A stretch of 64,000 nucleotides of DNA, taken from NCBI GenBank assembly GCA_028673005.1, contig CM054116.1:32708854-32772853 (forward strand), in the 5' to 3' direction. This stretch comes from Tanypteryx hageni (taxonomy: Eukaryota; Arthropoda; Insecta; Odonata; Petaluridae). Positions within the stretch are counted from its first letter, which is position 1. Each line of letters starts with the position of its first letter. Shown here in pieces: positions 1 to 11,624 of the stretch. The notes beneath the pieces are model-generated. The model saw only the letters and a list, made by a program, of their open reading frames with translations. It did no database searches and was not told the DNA's origin. Position numbers and translations under genes: made by a program.

Positions 1-793
1 TAAAGTCTAAAATTTTCTCGCAGTTTCTTAAAATATTTATTGTTATCTAACCTATTTAGAATTTTTAGAAATATTACATATATGGAGAAAGTCATGTGGT
101 GGCCACATCAGATTTTTCCTGTTTGTTTTAAGTAGAAAGTCTCAAATCTATCGTGCAGAGATATTTTCATTAATACATTAAAATATCTTAAAATTGTGAT
201 ATCGGAGAGGTTTGTACTGTTCTAAGAGGAAAATAATGTAGATTCTATTTATTATCATCGAATTTTGATAATTGATCGTAATTTCTTGAATTTCTACTAA
301 AACAAGGCGTTTTTTCGTTTTAAATCGCATTTTATCGGATTGTTGCCATGGAGACGATTATTACCGGCTTGAACATAGACGAGTGAACAAATGGGTCATT
401 TTCTTTTCCGCTCAACTACTCTTCAGCAATGGACAGTTGATTCAGACATATTAGCGTATAAACAGTAACATTTATTAAATTCGTTTATTTAAAAAAATAC
501 ATGCAAAATATAATGACAGAATGAGATTTTGACTTTGTTTTTAGTATTTTAAACATGACAATGCTCTATTAATTTGTTTTCCAATTTTCTCTATCATTGA
601 TAAACTATGAACTATAAGCGGTATTTATAGTATGAGAATTACTTGGAATAACTAGCAGATATTGAAACATTACCTGTCAATATAATTAATCAATTCGGGA
701 CGTAAACTTTGGGAAATCAGCCTGCATTAGTCCTGGTTTGGACTTCTTGTTATAGAATCAGAACTAGAACTACGCTACAGCGACAGAAAAGAC
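1..793. other. AT-rich DNA, nothing recognised
   Basis: I see no convincing coding sequence, RNA gene or terminal-repeat element here. The stretch is AT-rich with scattered stops in all frames. Confidence 0.6.
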
Positions 794-796
794 TAA

Positions 797-1145
797 AGGT
801 CCGCTCACACTTGGGAGAAACGCGGCGAAGCGAAGAGAAGCGCGGCTACAAGAAAAATATTCTTACCGAAGAGTTATATGGATCCGCTCACACTTAGACG
901 CGGAGAAGGGAACGGAATCGAGGAGAAGCGAAAAGAATTTCTTGGGGAGAATATTTCTTTGCTTCGCCTGACGTCACGAGGCGAACTTTGTGAAGGTATT
1001 GGGGTATTCACTGGAGATCGGGAATCACCGTGAAGGTTCGGGCGTATTCGTAATAGTAATCCACCAGATCTTCGACTTTCTTCTAAGTCTGATTGTGAGT
1101 GGGTTTCTTCTCTACGCCGCGTTTCTTCCAAGTGTGAGCGGACCT
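797..1145. mobile_element. PIF/Harbinger-like MITE with TAA duplication
   Basis: A 349-bp non-autonomous element. Its left end reads AGGTCCGCTCACACTTGGGA and continues through a CGCGGCG core. The right end (about 1115-1145) is the inverse complement with one or two mismatches, so each inverted repeat is about 31 bp. It is flanked by TAA at 794-796 and 1146-1148, a 3-bp duplication of the kind made by PIF/Harbinger elements. A partial copy of the terminal repeat (TCCGCTCACACTT) also sits inside at about 882. No transposase is encoded, and the short frames across it are chance. The superfamily assignment rests only on the TAA duplication and repeat architecture. Confidence 0.8.
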
Positions 1146-1150
1146 TAAGC

Positions 1151-1384
1151 CAGTGGTCGGCAACCTATATGACCCACGGGTCAAGGAATGTCCCGCCATA
1201 ATTAATTGGGTGACACAAAGATAAACATGTTTAGAAGGGTTTATGTTTGAAATGTAAAATAGTACTTAAACTAGTAAATATAATTAATAGAAACGGCCAG
1301 ATATAAATTTTATTTTCAATCAAATTTTTTTAAACGATCAACAGCATTTTCCAGAAATCATCAAAAAAAGGTTGTTGACCACTG
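1151..1384. mobile_element. hAT-type MITE
   Basis: A 234-bp element bounded by CAGTGGTCGGCAACCT on the left and the complement of CAGTGGTCAACAACCT on the right. This terminal repeat is typical of hAT elements. No transposase is present. A clean 8-bp duplication is not visible. The left flank lies only two bases from the 797-1145 MITE, which may have landed in it. Confidence 0.75.
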
Positions 1385-2760
1385 GACCAATAAATTTCCA
1401 TTACTAAAATAGTTACATAGAATTTAGTTATTGCCTCTTCTTTATAAAATGCCTCGTTCCACACTAGTGAGCTTGTCTCCCTCTGTTAATTGGGTGCGCC
1501 CCCGAATATGAGATATTACATTTCAATGAATTTAATTTGAAATTTTAGTTGGAAATGATTTCAAAGCAATCTCGCAGCGCCCTTATGTTATCCTTCAAAT
1601 AACAAACTTTATGAGGCTTCCGCGAATCACTCGAAAATGTTTACTCTTCAAAGAATTAACATATTAACTGAATTGCACCTAGATGCAATTAGCACAAATT
1701 TAGGAAAAAAAAGAGATGTTTTGAAGGTGAATTACTAAGAAAAACAAATGCGATAGGAAGAGTGCTAGAATCTTGCACGATGTAGGAGGTTATGGAAAAA
1801 TAAGTGATGTGAGACAACTTTTCTAGGTAACCAATCTCGTTCATGAAAAGCAAAATATTCACAATAAAAACTTCAACCGTTCAAATTCAATCCACAAATA
1901 TTGATCAAAATTTCGGAGTTTAATTTGATTTGTTGAGAGAGGATCGACTTGAAAGCGAATTATAGAGATTGAATTAAACAAATTATTCAGTTAAACCTTG
2001 TAGCTATAAAACAGAGGAGTTTATTTAAGCTACAAAGTACCCTTCATCCATCGCAATTCCCCGATTTTCGATTCTAAAATGAAGATGGGGTATTTGTTAA
2101 TGAAACGTGCACCTTATTCACTCAAACATTTTTCTGCCGCAAAAATCGCTTTGATAATTTACACTAGTTGTTATGCAAGTGAAACCGAGCAGTTTAAAAC
2201 GGTTTATGAAAAGATAATTCAAGCTATGGAACATTTTCTTAAGTTTTACTTAATTGATTAAAAATATTTTTAACGTACTTTACCTCATGGGTTCGGATCC
2301 TGTGTCGTTGCCGTTACTTAGTTCATCGTAAAGGCTGTGAAAGATGCTTTTGAGCTATTAATGTCTAAAAAAAGTTAATTAATTCGAACGTGTAAAATCT
2401 GATTACTAAAGCAATTTTGTCAGTTAATCAATGGAGTGGGTGGCACAACTGCCAAGAAGATTTATATGATCAAGTCGCAGCTAATTCAAGTACCTTCATC
2501 CTTGAATTCTCAGTAATTCCCCTCCGTTTACCACTTCAGGCGTTTTCAATGAGGAAATTACCTTTGACTTCATATTTACAGAGAGCATCTCAGTAAATGT
2601 TCTCGTTACTTACTCCTCTAGCATCTCAAACGTTTTCATTGCTGAGATTGACTTGCCAGAACTTCAAAGTTCAACGAGAAAAAAAACTCTTATAGCCTAG
2701 AATAAACTAGGAAGTGATTGCCACCAAGGCACACAAAAGGATATCGCAGCTCCAATGACA
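1385..2760. other. AT-rich intergenic DNA
   Basis: Nothing recognised. A 60-codon frame at 2079-2261 has no visible domain, and its codon content looks like chance AT-rich sequence. Confidence 0.55.
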
Positions 2761-2980
2761 CCGATAGATGACGCGAAAGCGCAAAAAGATAAGGAAGCGG
2801 CGGGCGGGGGAGGATCTACAGTTAGAAATCATGATTAGCGAGGTCGCGAGGCGAGTGATTTATCGATTGACTCATCGCCTCGCGGATTAAATGATCGATA
2901 GGACGCCTTCCGTGGAGATCCCATCTCCATCTCGCCACGCCCACTCTCGATCGGAGAGGAGTGGGATTGAAAGGAGAGGA

Positions 2981-3019
<39 letters not shown>

Positions 3020-3292
3020 GGCGCGAATATGAGGCTGTCGGAGGAGGAGGGAGGTGGAGGAAGAGAAGAAGGGAGGAGAGGAAGATGAGAACACCCCTCT
3101 CCTTATGAGGACGCTCGGTTGATTCGGGAAGGGATTCGAACGGACAAGAAAAAAAGACGAGCGATGATGATGAACAAAAAAGCAAAAGCCGTAATATTTC
3201 ATTTCGAGAGGATCATTACGACTCGTGATGGATCCGGAGCTTCTTTTGCTTTTCTCTTTGTTCTTTTTTGATTTTCGGCGTGTTTTATGCAC
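2761..3292. repeat. Purine-rich block with (GA)n microsatellite
   Basis: A block of strong purine bias on the plus strand. It contains a run of about 15 GA units at about 2985-3015, followed by GGA/GAG-rich sequence to about 3090. Overlapping open frames on both strands here (about 65 to 156 codons) come from the low-complexity composition and are not called as genes. Confidence 0.8.
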
Positions 3293-6200
3293 GAGATGAG
3301 CAATGAAATTTTTCTTCCAAACAATGGATGCCCTCGTTAAGGACGGATCGACGGCAATAAAACGACCTTTCCCGCACCGTCAAGGCTTGGGTTTTTGAAC
3401 GTGCTGAGCATAATTACGGATTTTTTTTTTACTTCATCATCCCATAAAAAAAAGAATAGTTACCTTTATCGAAGCTTGAGCTGAAGGCAAGTCTTCAACG
3501 AAATATCTGGAAAATTCTAATGATTGAAAACCGACAATTTTTCAAGGATTTTTCATCGCTAATAAAATTTTAAATGCATTTTTAAAAAGAGAATGGTTAT
3601 ATTTCTATTTGTCTTCTTTGGCTAATTAGAAAGGTCAACCTAATAACATCAAATCACGAAGACCTACGATGCTGTAACATGCCTTAAAAATCGAGCCTTT
3701 AATATTTGAAATTTTGCCAAAATATCATTTGAAAATTTTTGTTTTTCCGATGTTCAGTCCCTATCTTAGAATAAATAACAACTGCCCGGAAATCATAATA
3801 CGTAGAAACTAATAGTAATAAGATCCGCTGAAAACAGTAATGTATAAACAAAAATTATAATAAATACAGACTGAAACACAATGAAGTTCAATTATTTTGA
3901 AAGCAGTATAATGATTCACCCAATGATTTATCCAGGTCCTGTCTTTCGGGAGTCAAATTACTATTCCAATCCATTTCCAGTAACAAAACCAAAATGGCGA
4001 ACATATTTTGCGCTACAAAGTTATTTCGAAGAAAAAACAATTACGAGAAAACGAGAACCGAGGAAATTAATCAACGCCATTAGAAGGAAGTCGCGACGTA
4101 ATCAAACCGAATCAAATGAGCATAAGGCGCAAGATAAAAACGCGGAATCATCTCCGAAGGACAGGATCCAGCCATCGCTTTTTGGCGAGTTATGGGGTAA
4201 CGGTAACGAAGATGATGGCAAGACGGTAGATGAAAAGCGAAGAGATTTGGTGGGAGCGGAGGTCAGAGGGTGCGGGGAGAGGGGATCGGCGATGCTTAGA
4301 GTGACATCACCCTCCCTTATATCACAGCCCACGCGCACCTCGGGACGGAGGAGCTGATATAAAGGCGTCTTTAACGAGTTGGTTCACGGGTGGCGGGTCC
4401 GGGGAGGCCAATGGACAAGCCCCACCAAATCGATGGCGGACGACAGGCGATGCCCGCGTACCAAGGAGGCGACGAATGCACCTCGCGGAAAAAAAGAGGC
4501 ACGCGTTGACGTAAACTCGATGCGAGGCATAGTCTACGGGATGCGATGAGATGCTGGGAGCGATCGTAGAAGACTCGATACGGGCCTTGACCGTTGTTCA
4601 CGAACACCCTTGAAAGAGGATTAAATTTAATGTTGACGAGCGAAGGTAGCCATTCATCCCGGAGTTATAATACGACGCGAACACGTGTTTCTTTGGATTC
4701 CATGCAAAGAGCTGCCCGTTGACAGAGATGTACTCGAGAAAAAGTTAACCAAACGAATTACGCCCATTTCCAGGAGAGTTCTTACTAAAATTTATTGACA
4801 CACTCATCTCGATCACGCAGCAATTACTTCATACTAAATTGTGGATAAAGTCTTTGCCAAAAAGTTCACTCACATGTGGTAAATCGCGGCAGATATACTT
4901 GGAATGGTTGTAAATTAAACATACAAAAACAGCATTCAAGCGACCCAGTTATTCTAACGTTCGTACTTGTCAAACTAATAAACTTTTATAAGTCATAATG
5001 ATAAGAATAAAGTGCTGCTATCGAATCCTAACAAATATTATAGTCTGCAGATCCTATGTAAGTGATAGCTATTTTTCTTTATCAACCAACAGATACACCA
5101 TAACAGCCCTGAATTTAGAAAATATAGACTTACAATAGTACTAGTGCAGCACGTGAAAATTTCCTTTTATGTTCTTCTTGATATACAAGGGAATGTAAAA
5201 ATATAACACCGCATCCTATTACGTCACTAGATCAAAAACCTTAACATTTTTCCCAAAAGCCAAGAATTTTAATCGATAAATACAATAAAACGCACATTAT
5301 TTTAAAGATTTTAAATGTTTAAAAAATTGTCGTAAATTGAAGGTGAGCGTAGAGAATCTAGTGATATCGGCACGTTTCTCTTTAAATAGACAAAGAGTAC
5401 CACAAAATGGCTTATATTCAAACGACGTTGAGTAAGGTGAAAGATAAAGATGTTAATTTTTGTTTGCTGATACGATATTACCTAGCTCTTTCTCCGTATC
5501 TTCTTATTATTTATCCGTAACTTTTGAAAAAATACTCACTGTCAGTAATGAATGACGCATCATTCTACACAAACTCCAATATAACTTGGAATTATAATTT
5601 ACTAAAGCTTGGGGTAATAAATTTGTAGAAATAGTACAAATTTTTATAGCATCTTTATTTTTATTTCAAATTACACCCATTCCCATAACAGAGTTAAATA
5701 AAATATAATGGACGATAGCTTTGCACAAGGCAGTGGAGCCTAAACCTCAAGTATCACACCGACAGCAACCATACACAAGAGGGAGGACAAGTAGCAATGC
5801 CTCTGCTCGGCAGGATAATGACGCAAAACGAACCTACGTGAAAGCCACCGCCGAAACAATCGCACATCAGATGAAAGACTAAAGACCGAGGATTTGTCAA
5901 CGGTGCTGGAGGAGGCGATTGAAAAAAAGCGGTGATCCAGAGAAGTGCGAAAATGAAAGAGGCTTGAGTGGGCGGTGGAAAAAATTGGCATCCTAAAGAA
6001 GCAGCCACGTGAACGAGTTGAGGGTAAATGCGACGAAAAATATTACGGAAAAATATCAAGAGATCTTTATTCAATAGAACACATGCGAAACTGATCCGAT
6101 TGCATCAATGGTATTTTATCCGGCACCGTATTCCGATTTTTAATAGTTTCATAGTTCATTGAGTGTCACGGAAGCATTTTATGTCAAATTTATTAAATAA

Positions 6201-7372
6201 TGCGAATATATCACGAAGCCTAAGCCAAACTTCCGGCAACGTCTCCATAAATCATTTGTTTTTTAAGTTATCCTTTATGAAGTTACGCTAAAGGTTAAAC
6301 GTGAATGATAAATGAACTATTTATTTTATGAGGGTAATTAACATAAATTTTCTCCGTCGATTTTTCTTCCCCAACCCATCAATTCGTAAAAATGGTCTTT
6401 ACCTGTACGGCTCATTTTCCCCATGTTATAAATATTTATCATTCATGTGGTGAATGCGATAAATGATATCATTTATCAAGGACTTTTTGTCATAATTTAA
6501 CAATTAAATTTAGGAGATAAAACGAGACCCAGCCACAGGATAAAAGCACATTTTTTCGCCTTATCAACCAAGTGTGTGGTAATTTCACCGAGTCACGCAC
6601 GCCCCAGCAGTTTTATCTTCACACGTCCCTCGTACCTAGGTACTTCATCCAAAAGAAATTCCGTAATAAAAGCATGCCAGAAAATACGCTTTAACAATAG
6701 TTTAAAATAGAGATAAAATTCCGCGCAGACTGTCTTTTAAGGTTAAAATAGCTTGCGATTAAAATATCAGTTCCTGTGGGAAAACATCACGCTGTTTTAA
6801 ATGTAAATGGAATTCGCTCGCCTACGGTAATAAATCGAGCTCGTGCGAACATAAACTAATCAAGTGCCGTTTGTTTCATCCCTCGTGTACTTAGTCAGCT
6901 GCCCAGTGACGTAAGGTTTGACGGTGACATTCATACCGCTTCCATTGGCACCCATTACATAAATGAATGCCTACAGCCGTGGAACATTTGCGTGGGAAGT
7001 ACGCGGGTGATATTTCCGTGATAATAACAATATATCAACGTATTTATCCAGAAAACTGCAATGTCGATGCGTGCGACGATGCTAATAACCTACACGTACT
7101 TCCGAAATTCAGGTAAACTATGACTATGACTCCTATATTGCAGCAGATATTAAGTTCGACTGAAAATAAAACAAAAAATAACAAATATCATTCGTGAAAT
7201 CAAGTTTCTTCGGCTTTTTTCGCATTTGTATGAGGTTTTTATGAAGATAATACATAAAAGCAGCTAAGCCTCGACCTTCAAAACCAGGCCGCCGACGTGG
7301 CAGGTGAGCATTCTATAATAGAATCATCACGTATACTGACAAAATCACATTTTTTCTTGATTAATCCAAAGT
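3293..7372. other. Intergenic DNA, no gene supported
   Basis: About 4 kb of AT-rich sequence with a more GC-rich part at about 4080-4620. The longest plus frame is 3881-4357 (158 codons, ATG start). It begins with hydrophobic and aromatic residues and turns into a K/R/E-rich tail. I recognise no domain in it, so I leave it uncalled. Frames at 5740-6074 on the minus strand likewise show nothing recognisable. Confidence 0.5.
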
Positions 7373-7540
7373 TATGGGGTAAGTCCGGGAGAGACGGCGC
7401 ACCGGGATAGATGACGCAGTCACTGTAGTTCGCTAAATATCCGTCAGAGCCCCCTGACGTCAGGGCAGCCTCATTCAGTAGAGCAGTGCTTGAAAAGGTA
7501 GCGTCATTTCGTTTTGTTTCTTCTTTGACGGCCTCAACAG

Positions 7541-9203
7541 CAGGGCCGGCCTGAGGCATGTTCAGCCGGTTCTCTGGAACAGGGCCCCGCGTCATATCAG
7601 GGGCCTCGCGCTTTATTAGGGACCACGCGCTTTTTTAGGGACCCCGCACAAGGCTCAATTCTCATGTATTGATAGCGCAATTTTTTATCCTCTTTATACG
7701 TGAAAATTGATTTTTGATAATGATTCAGGAACGCATTAACAAAATGAACTCTATTTCTAATGGGCAGCCAGTCTCTCTCTCCTGATTCATTCCCGAATCC
7801 CCCTCTCCACTATGAAAGTGGGTAAAACTCCCATTGTGTGTGACATTAAGATGAAGCATAAACAGAACCAGAACCCACATACGTGAGAATGCTTATCCTT
7901 CTCATCTCTGACGCTCTCTCAAAACACAAAAATATTTTTCACTTAATCTTTTCTGCCATTAGAGCATTGTGATCTTATGTTTGTCGGCAAAACCACTTGC
8001 TTGTCCTTTTTTCCGATTTGATCAATTCCATTAAATTAAAAAATTCCTTTTATTGTAAATTTTCCCAAATTTAACAATGGCTTTAAGAATACTACTCACT
8101 ACACCTGTTGCAGTTGCACCCGCAGGATGCTCATTTACGAAACTTAGAATTATAAAAAAATAATTAATTAAAATAAGATTCACACTAACAATAAGTCGAG
8201 AGCAATTCACTTCCCTCGTAATGTTATCAATAGAAACTGACATAGCAAAAACTTTAAATTTTTATTATATCTGTCAAGAATTTGCAGCAAAAAGAGCGAG
8301 AAAAATTATTTTTGAAATATTTTTCCATATATTTTATAAAACGTTTTGATTTTGTGATTTTATAAAAATCTGTGATAGGTGATCGTTCAAGTTGTGTAAT
8401 TATATTTGATTATATTCATTTCTAAATTACATTTAAAAATCAATTTTAACAGTAACTAATTTTTTAAACTACTATTTTCCTTAAAAAACGTCATTTTTTG
8501 CGCCACCGGTTATATATACATAAATACATAGGAGCCGCCCTTGCCCACTATCGAACTAGGCCCCGCCAATAATCACGCCGACCCTGCCGGCCAAGTGGGG
8601 GGTGCAACAGATGCAAGGCATCCGGGCCCCCGATTTTTAGGGGTCCCCAAATATTGAGTATAAATAATATATTTACATCTTTAAACAATTTTTTCCTTTT
8701 TTATTAAATTAATTATCATTATAGTTACTTTATAATTGTTTGTAAGCTAAAATATTTAATATCAAATGAAGATAATGTAAATTCTGCACAGGATATTTTA
8801 GAATTTATATTAACTAATAATTTTAGTGAAATATTACCCAATGTTATGACCGTTCTTAGGTTATTTTTGACCTTGCCCATAACGGTCGCAAGTGCAGAGC
8901 GATCTTTTAGTAAATTAAAAATTATTAAAAACTAGCTTCGCTCAACGATGTGTAATGAGAGTTTGAACGCTTTTAGTTTATTAAGCATTGAAAAAGATAT
9001 CGTTAAAGAATGTGATTTTTCTGATGTTATTGAGAATATGGCATTAGAGAAATCCCATATGTAATAATTATTGTAATTAAAATGTAATTTGTTTTTATTA
9101 ATATATTTATTTTTTTCAGTTCCAAGAAATATTTTTAATGACCTCTGAAAGTTCATGTTCTCTCTAAGCTGCAACATTGATATGTAAAAAATGGCCGGCC
9201 CTG
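7541..9203 (+). mobile_element. hAT element nested in the pogo 5' region
   Basis: A 1663-bp insertion bounded by CAGGGCCGGCC and its complement GGCCGGCCCTG. It is flanked by CTCAACAG (7533-7540) and CTCAACAC (9204-9211), a 7/8-matching 8-bp duplication typical of hAT. It carries only a C-terminal transposase remnant (8759-9064). A second hAT-like 5' end lies inside at about 8582-8750, and a close copy of it occurs at 62175. The insertion may therefore be a composite or an internally rearranged copy. Confidence 0.85.
8759..9064 (+). pseudogene. hAT transposase C-terminal dimerisation fragment
   Basis: In one frame this codes for about 100 residues resembling the end of ZMYM1-like hAT transposases. 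The visible core is TLPITVASAERSFSKLKIIK, then a TAG stop, then LRSTM and LLSIEKDI, ending at TAA. The ASAERSFSKLK block is the conserved hAT C-terminal dimerisation motif. The catalytic core and N-terminal zinc finger are missing and one stop interrupts the frame, so it cannot make an active transposase. It belongs to the hAT element at 7541-9203. Confidence 0.85.
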
Positions 9204-9743
9204 CTCAACACCTGACTATTTCTGGTAAGTACAGTGTGTTAGTCTTCAAAACTTTACTGAGCTATAGCTTACGCAAATAGTGACTGGATCAGACGTTCCA
9301 AATCCTGTGAATTTCAATTGAGGATGTTAATTTATAATACTGTGAATAAGTCCTGTGCGTTGCCGGCCATGTTGGACTTCAGTAACGCCGCATGCCTAGG
9401 TGTGCCATTTCTCCGTAAGAAATGGTAAGATGGCGCATTCAATTTCAGGGAGAGATGGCGCATTATTTAAAACACACAGCATTACAGCACGAGTATCACA
9501 AAACGTTTTTTCAATACGAAATTTCAACATTGATCCTAAAGAACCTAAGATATGCTAAATAACTTATCTTGTGTGAGTAAATGCACTGAGTAATGAGTAA
9601 TTAACTTGTTCAACTCCATTTTGTAGGCCTAGCTTGCTTATCTTTTTTGCATCCTGAATGATTGAAAATATAATACTATTGAAATTTATCTTTGCTATTG
9701 TTCATTGCTCTTCATTTTTTCTTTTTTTTGGTAAACAGACCTC

Positions 9744-11020
9744 ATGCCTCGCAAATATATTAGAAAATCTTTGGATCCTCCTAGAGGACAGTGGGAAGAA
9801 GAGAATTTGAGCCAAGCTGTAGCTCGAATCAAACCGGGGGAAATTGGAATCAGAGAGGCTTCTAGATACTACGCCATCCCAAATAGCACTATGCGGCGAA
9901 GAAAGGCGTCAGGAAACGTATATAAAAAGTCTCTTGGCCCAGAAGGAGTTTTAGGCAGGGAAAATGAAAAGCGTTTGGCGGCCCATATTCAGCGCATCGC
10001 TTCTGTGGGGTTTGGTCCAAACCAGAGGGCTGTTCGGCAGTTAGCCTTCCAATTTGCAGAGAGCTTGAAAATAAAGCAGCCATTCAGTTCAGAAAAAGGA
10101 GAAGCAGGCTACGACTGGATGCAGTCATTTTTGGAGCGGAACCCAGAATTAAGTGTGAGGCAGTCGCAAGGTCTCTCTGTTGCAAGAGGCCAGGGAATGT
10201 GCAGAGAGGAAGTCAAAGGTTTTTTTAACTTACTTGAGGAAATAATGAACAGACATCAGTTGTTTAACAAACCTGGCAATATATTCAATATGGACGAGTC
10301 AGGGATTCAGGTCATCAATAAACCAGCAAAGGTTGTGACTGCAAGAGGGTCCAAAGGTGTGAACGTTTTGACATCAGGAGAAAAGGGGGAAACAGTGACA
10401 GTTATTGCTTGCAACAATGCCGAAGGGAGATTTTTGCCAACGGTACATATAATGAAACGTGTAAATAAAAAAAAGAATGCGTGTGACGGTGTGCCTCCAG
10501 GATCCGACGTGTTTATGAAACCCAAAAAGGCATACATAAATACAGAACTTTTCATCAAATGGTTCAAAGAGGTGTTCCTTGTAAAAAATCTCCTGGGGTC
10601 AATCTTTTAATTTTAGATGGTCATGTTTCCCATTGTAACTCTATTGAGCTACAGGAACTTTCTGACCAAAATGGTGTGGTAATATTGTGTCTGCCGAGTC
10701 ATACTACACATGCTCTGCAGCCATTAGACAGGGCTTTTTTTGGGCCACTCAAGCAGTATTTCAATCAGGAAACCCAGTGTGCCATGAGAATTAAATGAAA
10801 AGAGGGAATCTAAACTTGGTTATCTTTTATGTGCACTTTGGAAAAAAGCAGCTTCCGTTGGGATTGCAGTTAACGGCTTCAAAGCGTGTGGCATATTCCC
10901 GTACAATCCGAAAGCCATGCCCGAATATATGTATGCTATTGCGGATGCTAGGTCAAATACAGGACAAGGACAGCCTTCTTCCACACCAATACTAGCACAT
11001 CCCTCTTCCACACCAAACAA
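9744..11020 (+). pseudogene. pogo-like transposase, N-terminal and catalytic part (frameshifted)
   Basis: The start is ATG at 9744, directly after a pyrimidine tract and AG (AAACAG), which could be a splice acceptor. Residues 1 to about 60 form a helix-turn-helix psq-like region (REASRYYAIPNSTMRRR). A CENP-B-type second DNA-binding domain follows at about residues 75-150. The DDE nuclease begins at FNMDESGIQVI (first catalytic Asp, near 10290). The frame breaks near 10575-10600, next to a run of six A. It resumes in another frame with LLILDGHVSH (second Asp) and HALQPLDRAFFGPLKQY (third Asp). A second frame change near 10798 leads to WKKAASVGIAV and FPYNPKAMPEY. The retrotransposon target duplication then ends this part. 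Role if intact: cut-and-paste transposition at TA sites. As it stands it is broken by two frame changes and a 4.7-kb insertion. Confidence 0.9.
11006..11020. repeat. Left target-site duplication of the retrotransposon (15 bp)
   Basis: TTCCACACCAAACAA here is repeated exactly at 15705-15719, on the other side of the non-LTR element. It lies within pogo coding sequence. Confidence 0.9.
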
Positions 11021-11600
11021 AGCACAGTCCCACGATGGAGCAGAATGCACAGCAACGGTATCGTGCGCGAACTGCGATGGTCCGCATCCGGCATTCTCAC
11101 GGGACTGCCCGAAGTTGAAGGAGGAAAAGAAGATAATGGAGCTGAAGACTCTTGACAAGCTGTCTTATTTCGAGGCAAGGAAAAGGTTCCGCACGCTTGT
11201 CGCTCCAGTCTTTTCAAGGTCTTTCGCTTCCGTGGCAGTCACCCCAATTAAGAAGAGTACCATCGCTACACAGACAGACGAGGTAGCACCCATAAATAGA
11301 TCAAAAAATAAAGATAAGGAAGAAAGGAAAACAAAGGAAAGTGCCAAAAAGGAGGCTACAAAAAAACAAAGGCAAGAGAGTCCTATGGAAGTGGAAGCGA
11401 GCAAGTCTCCAGCAGCTTCCAAAGAGGATTTTAAGAAAACAGGCGATAAATCCCCTATAAAACCAAATACAAAGCTGATAAGGCCCTCCACATCCAATCC
11501 AGAAGATATGGATATGGATTACTTATCAGATAGCGGCATCAAATTCCTCAAGATGCCGGGAAGGGGGAAAGGCCGGAAAAAATTAACAATAAAGAGGTAA
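11021..11600 (+). pseudogene. Retrotransposon ORF1, C-terminal remnant
   Basis: About 190 codons survive after the 5' truncation. The visible zinc knuckle is CANCDGPHPAFSRDC (C-x2-C-x4-H-x4-C), followed by a K/E-rich, probably disordered tail ending with a basic KGRKKLTIKR stretch. ORF1 proteins of this clade bind RNA and usually carry three knuckles, so the upstream ones are lost. The reading frame runs in from pogo coding sequence at 10917. An ATG-to-stop prediction would therefore be an artificial pogo/ORF1 fusion of 227 residues. ORF2 starts 24 bases downstream of its stop. Confidence 0.85.
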
Positions 11601-11624
11601 CCCCTCTAATCTCATCCTCAGAGA

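Noticed and set aside
2822..3292. 156-codon minus-strand frame
   Set aside because: It is produced by the (GA)n and purine-rich tract, translating as serine/leucine runs.
3881..4357. 158-codon plus-strand frame with ATG
   Set aside because: No recognisable motif. The second half is low-complexity and overlaps a minus-strand frame. There is no splice or promoter support.
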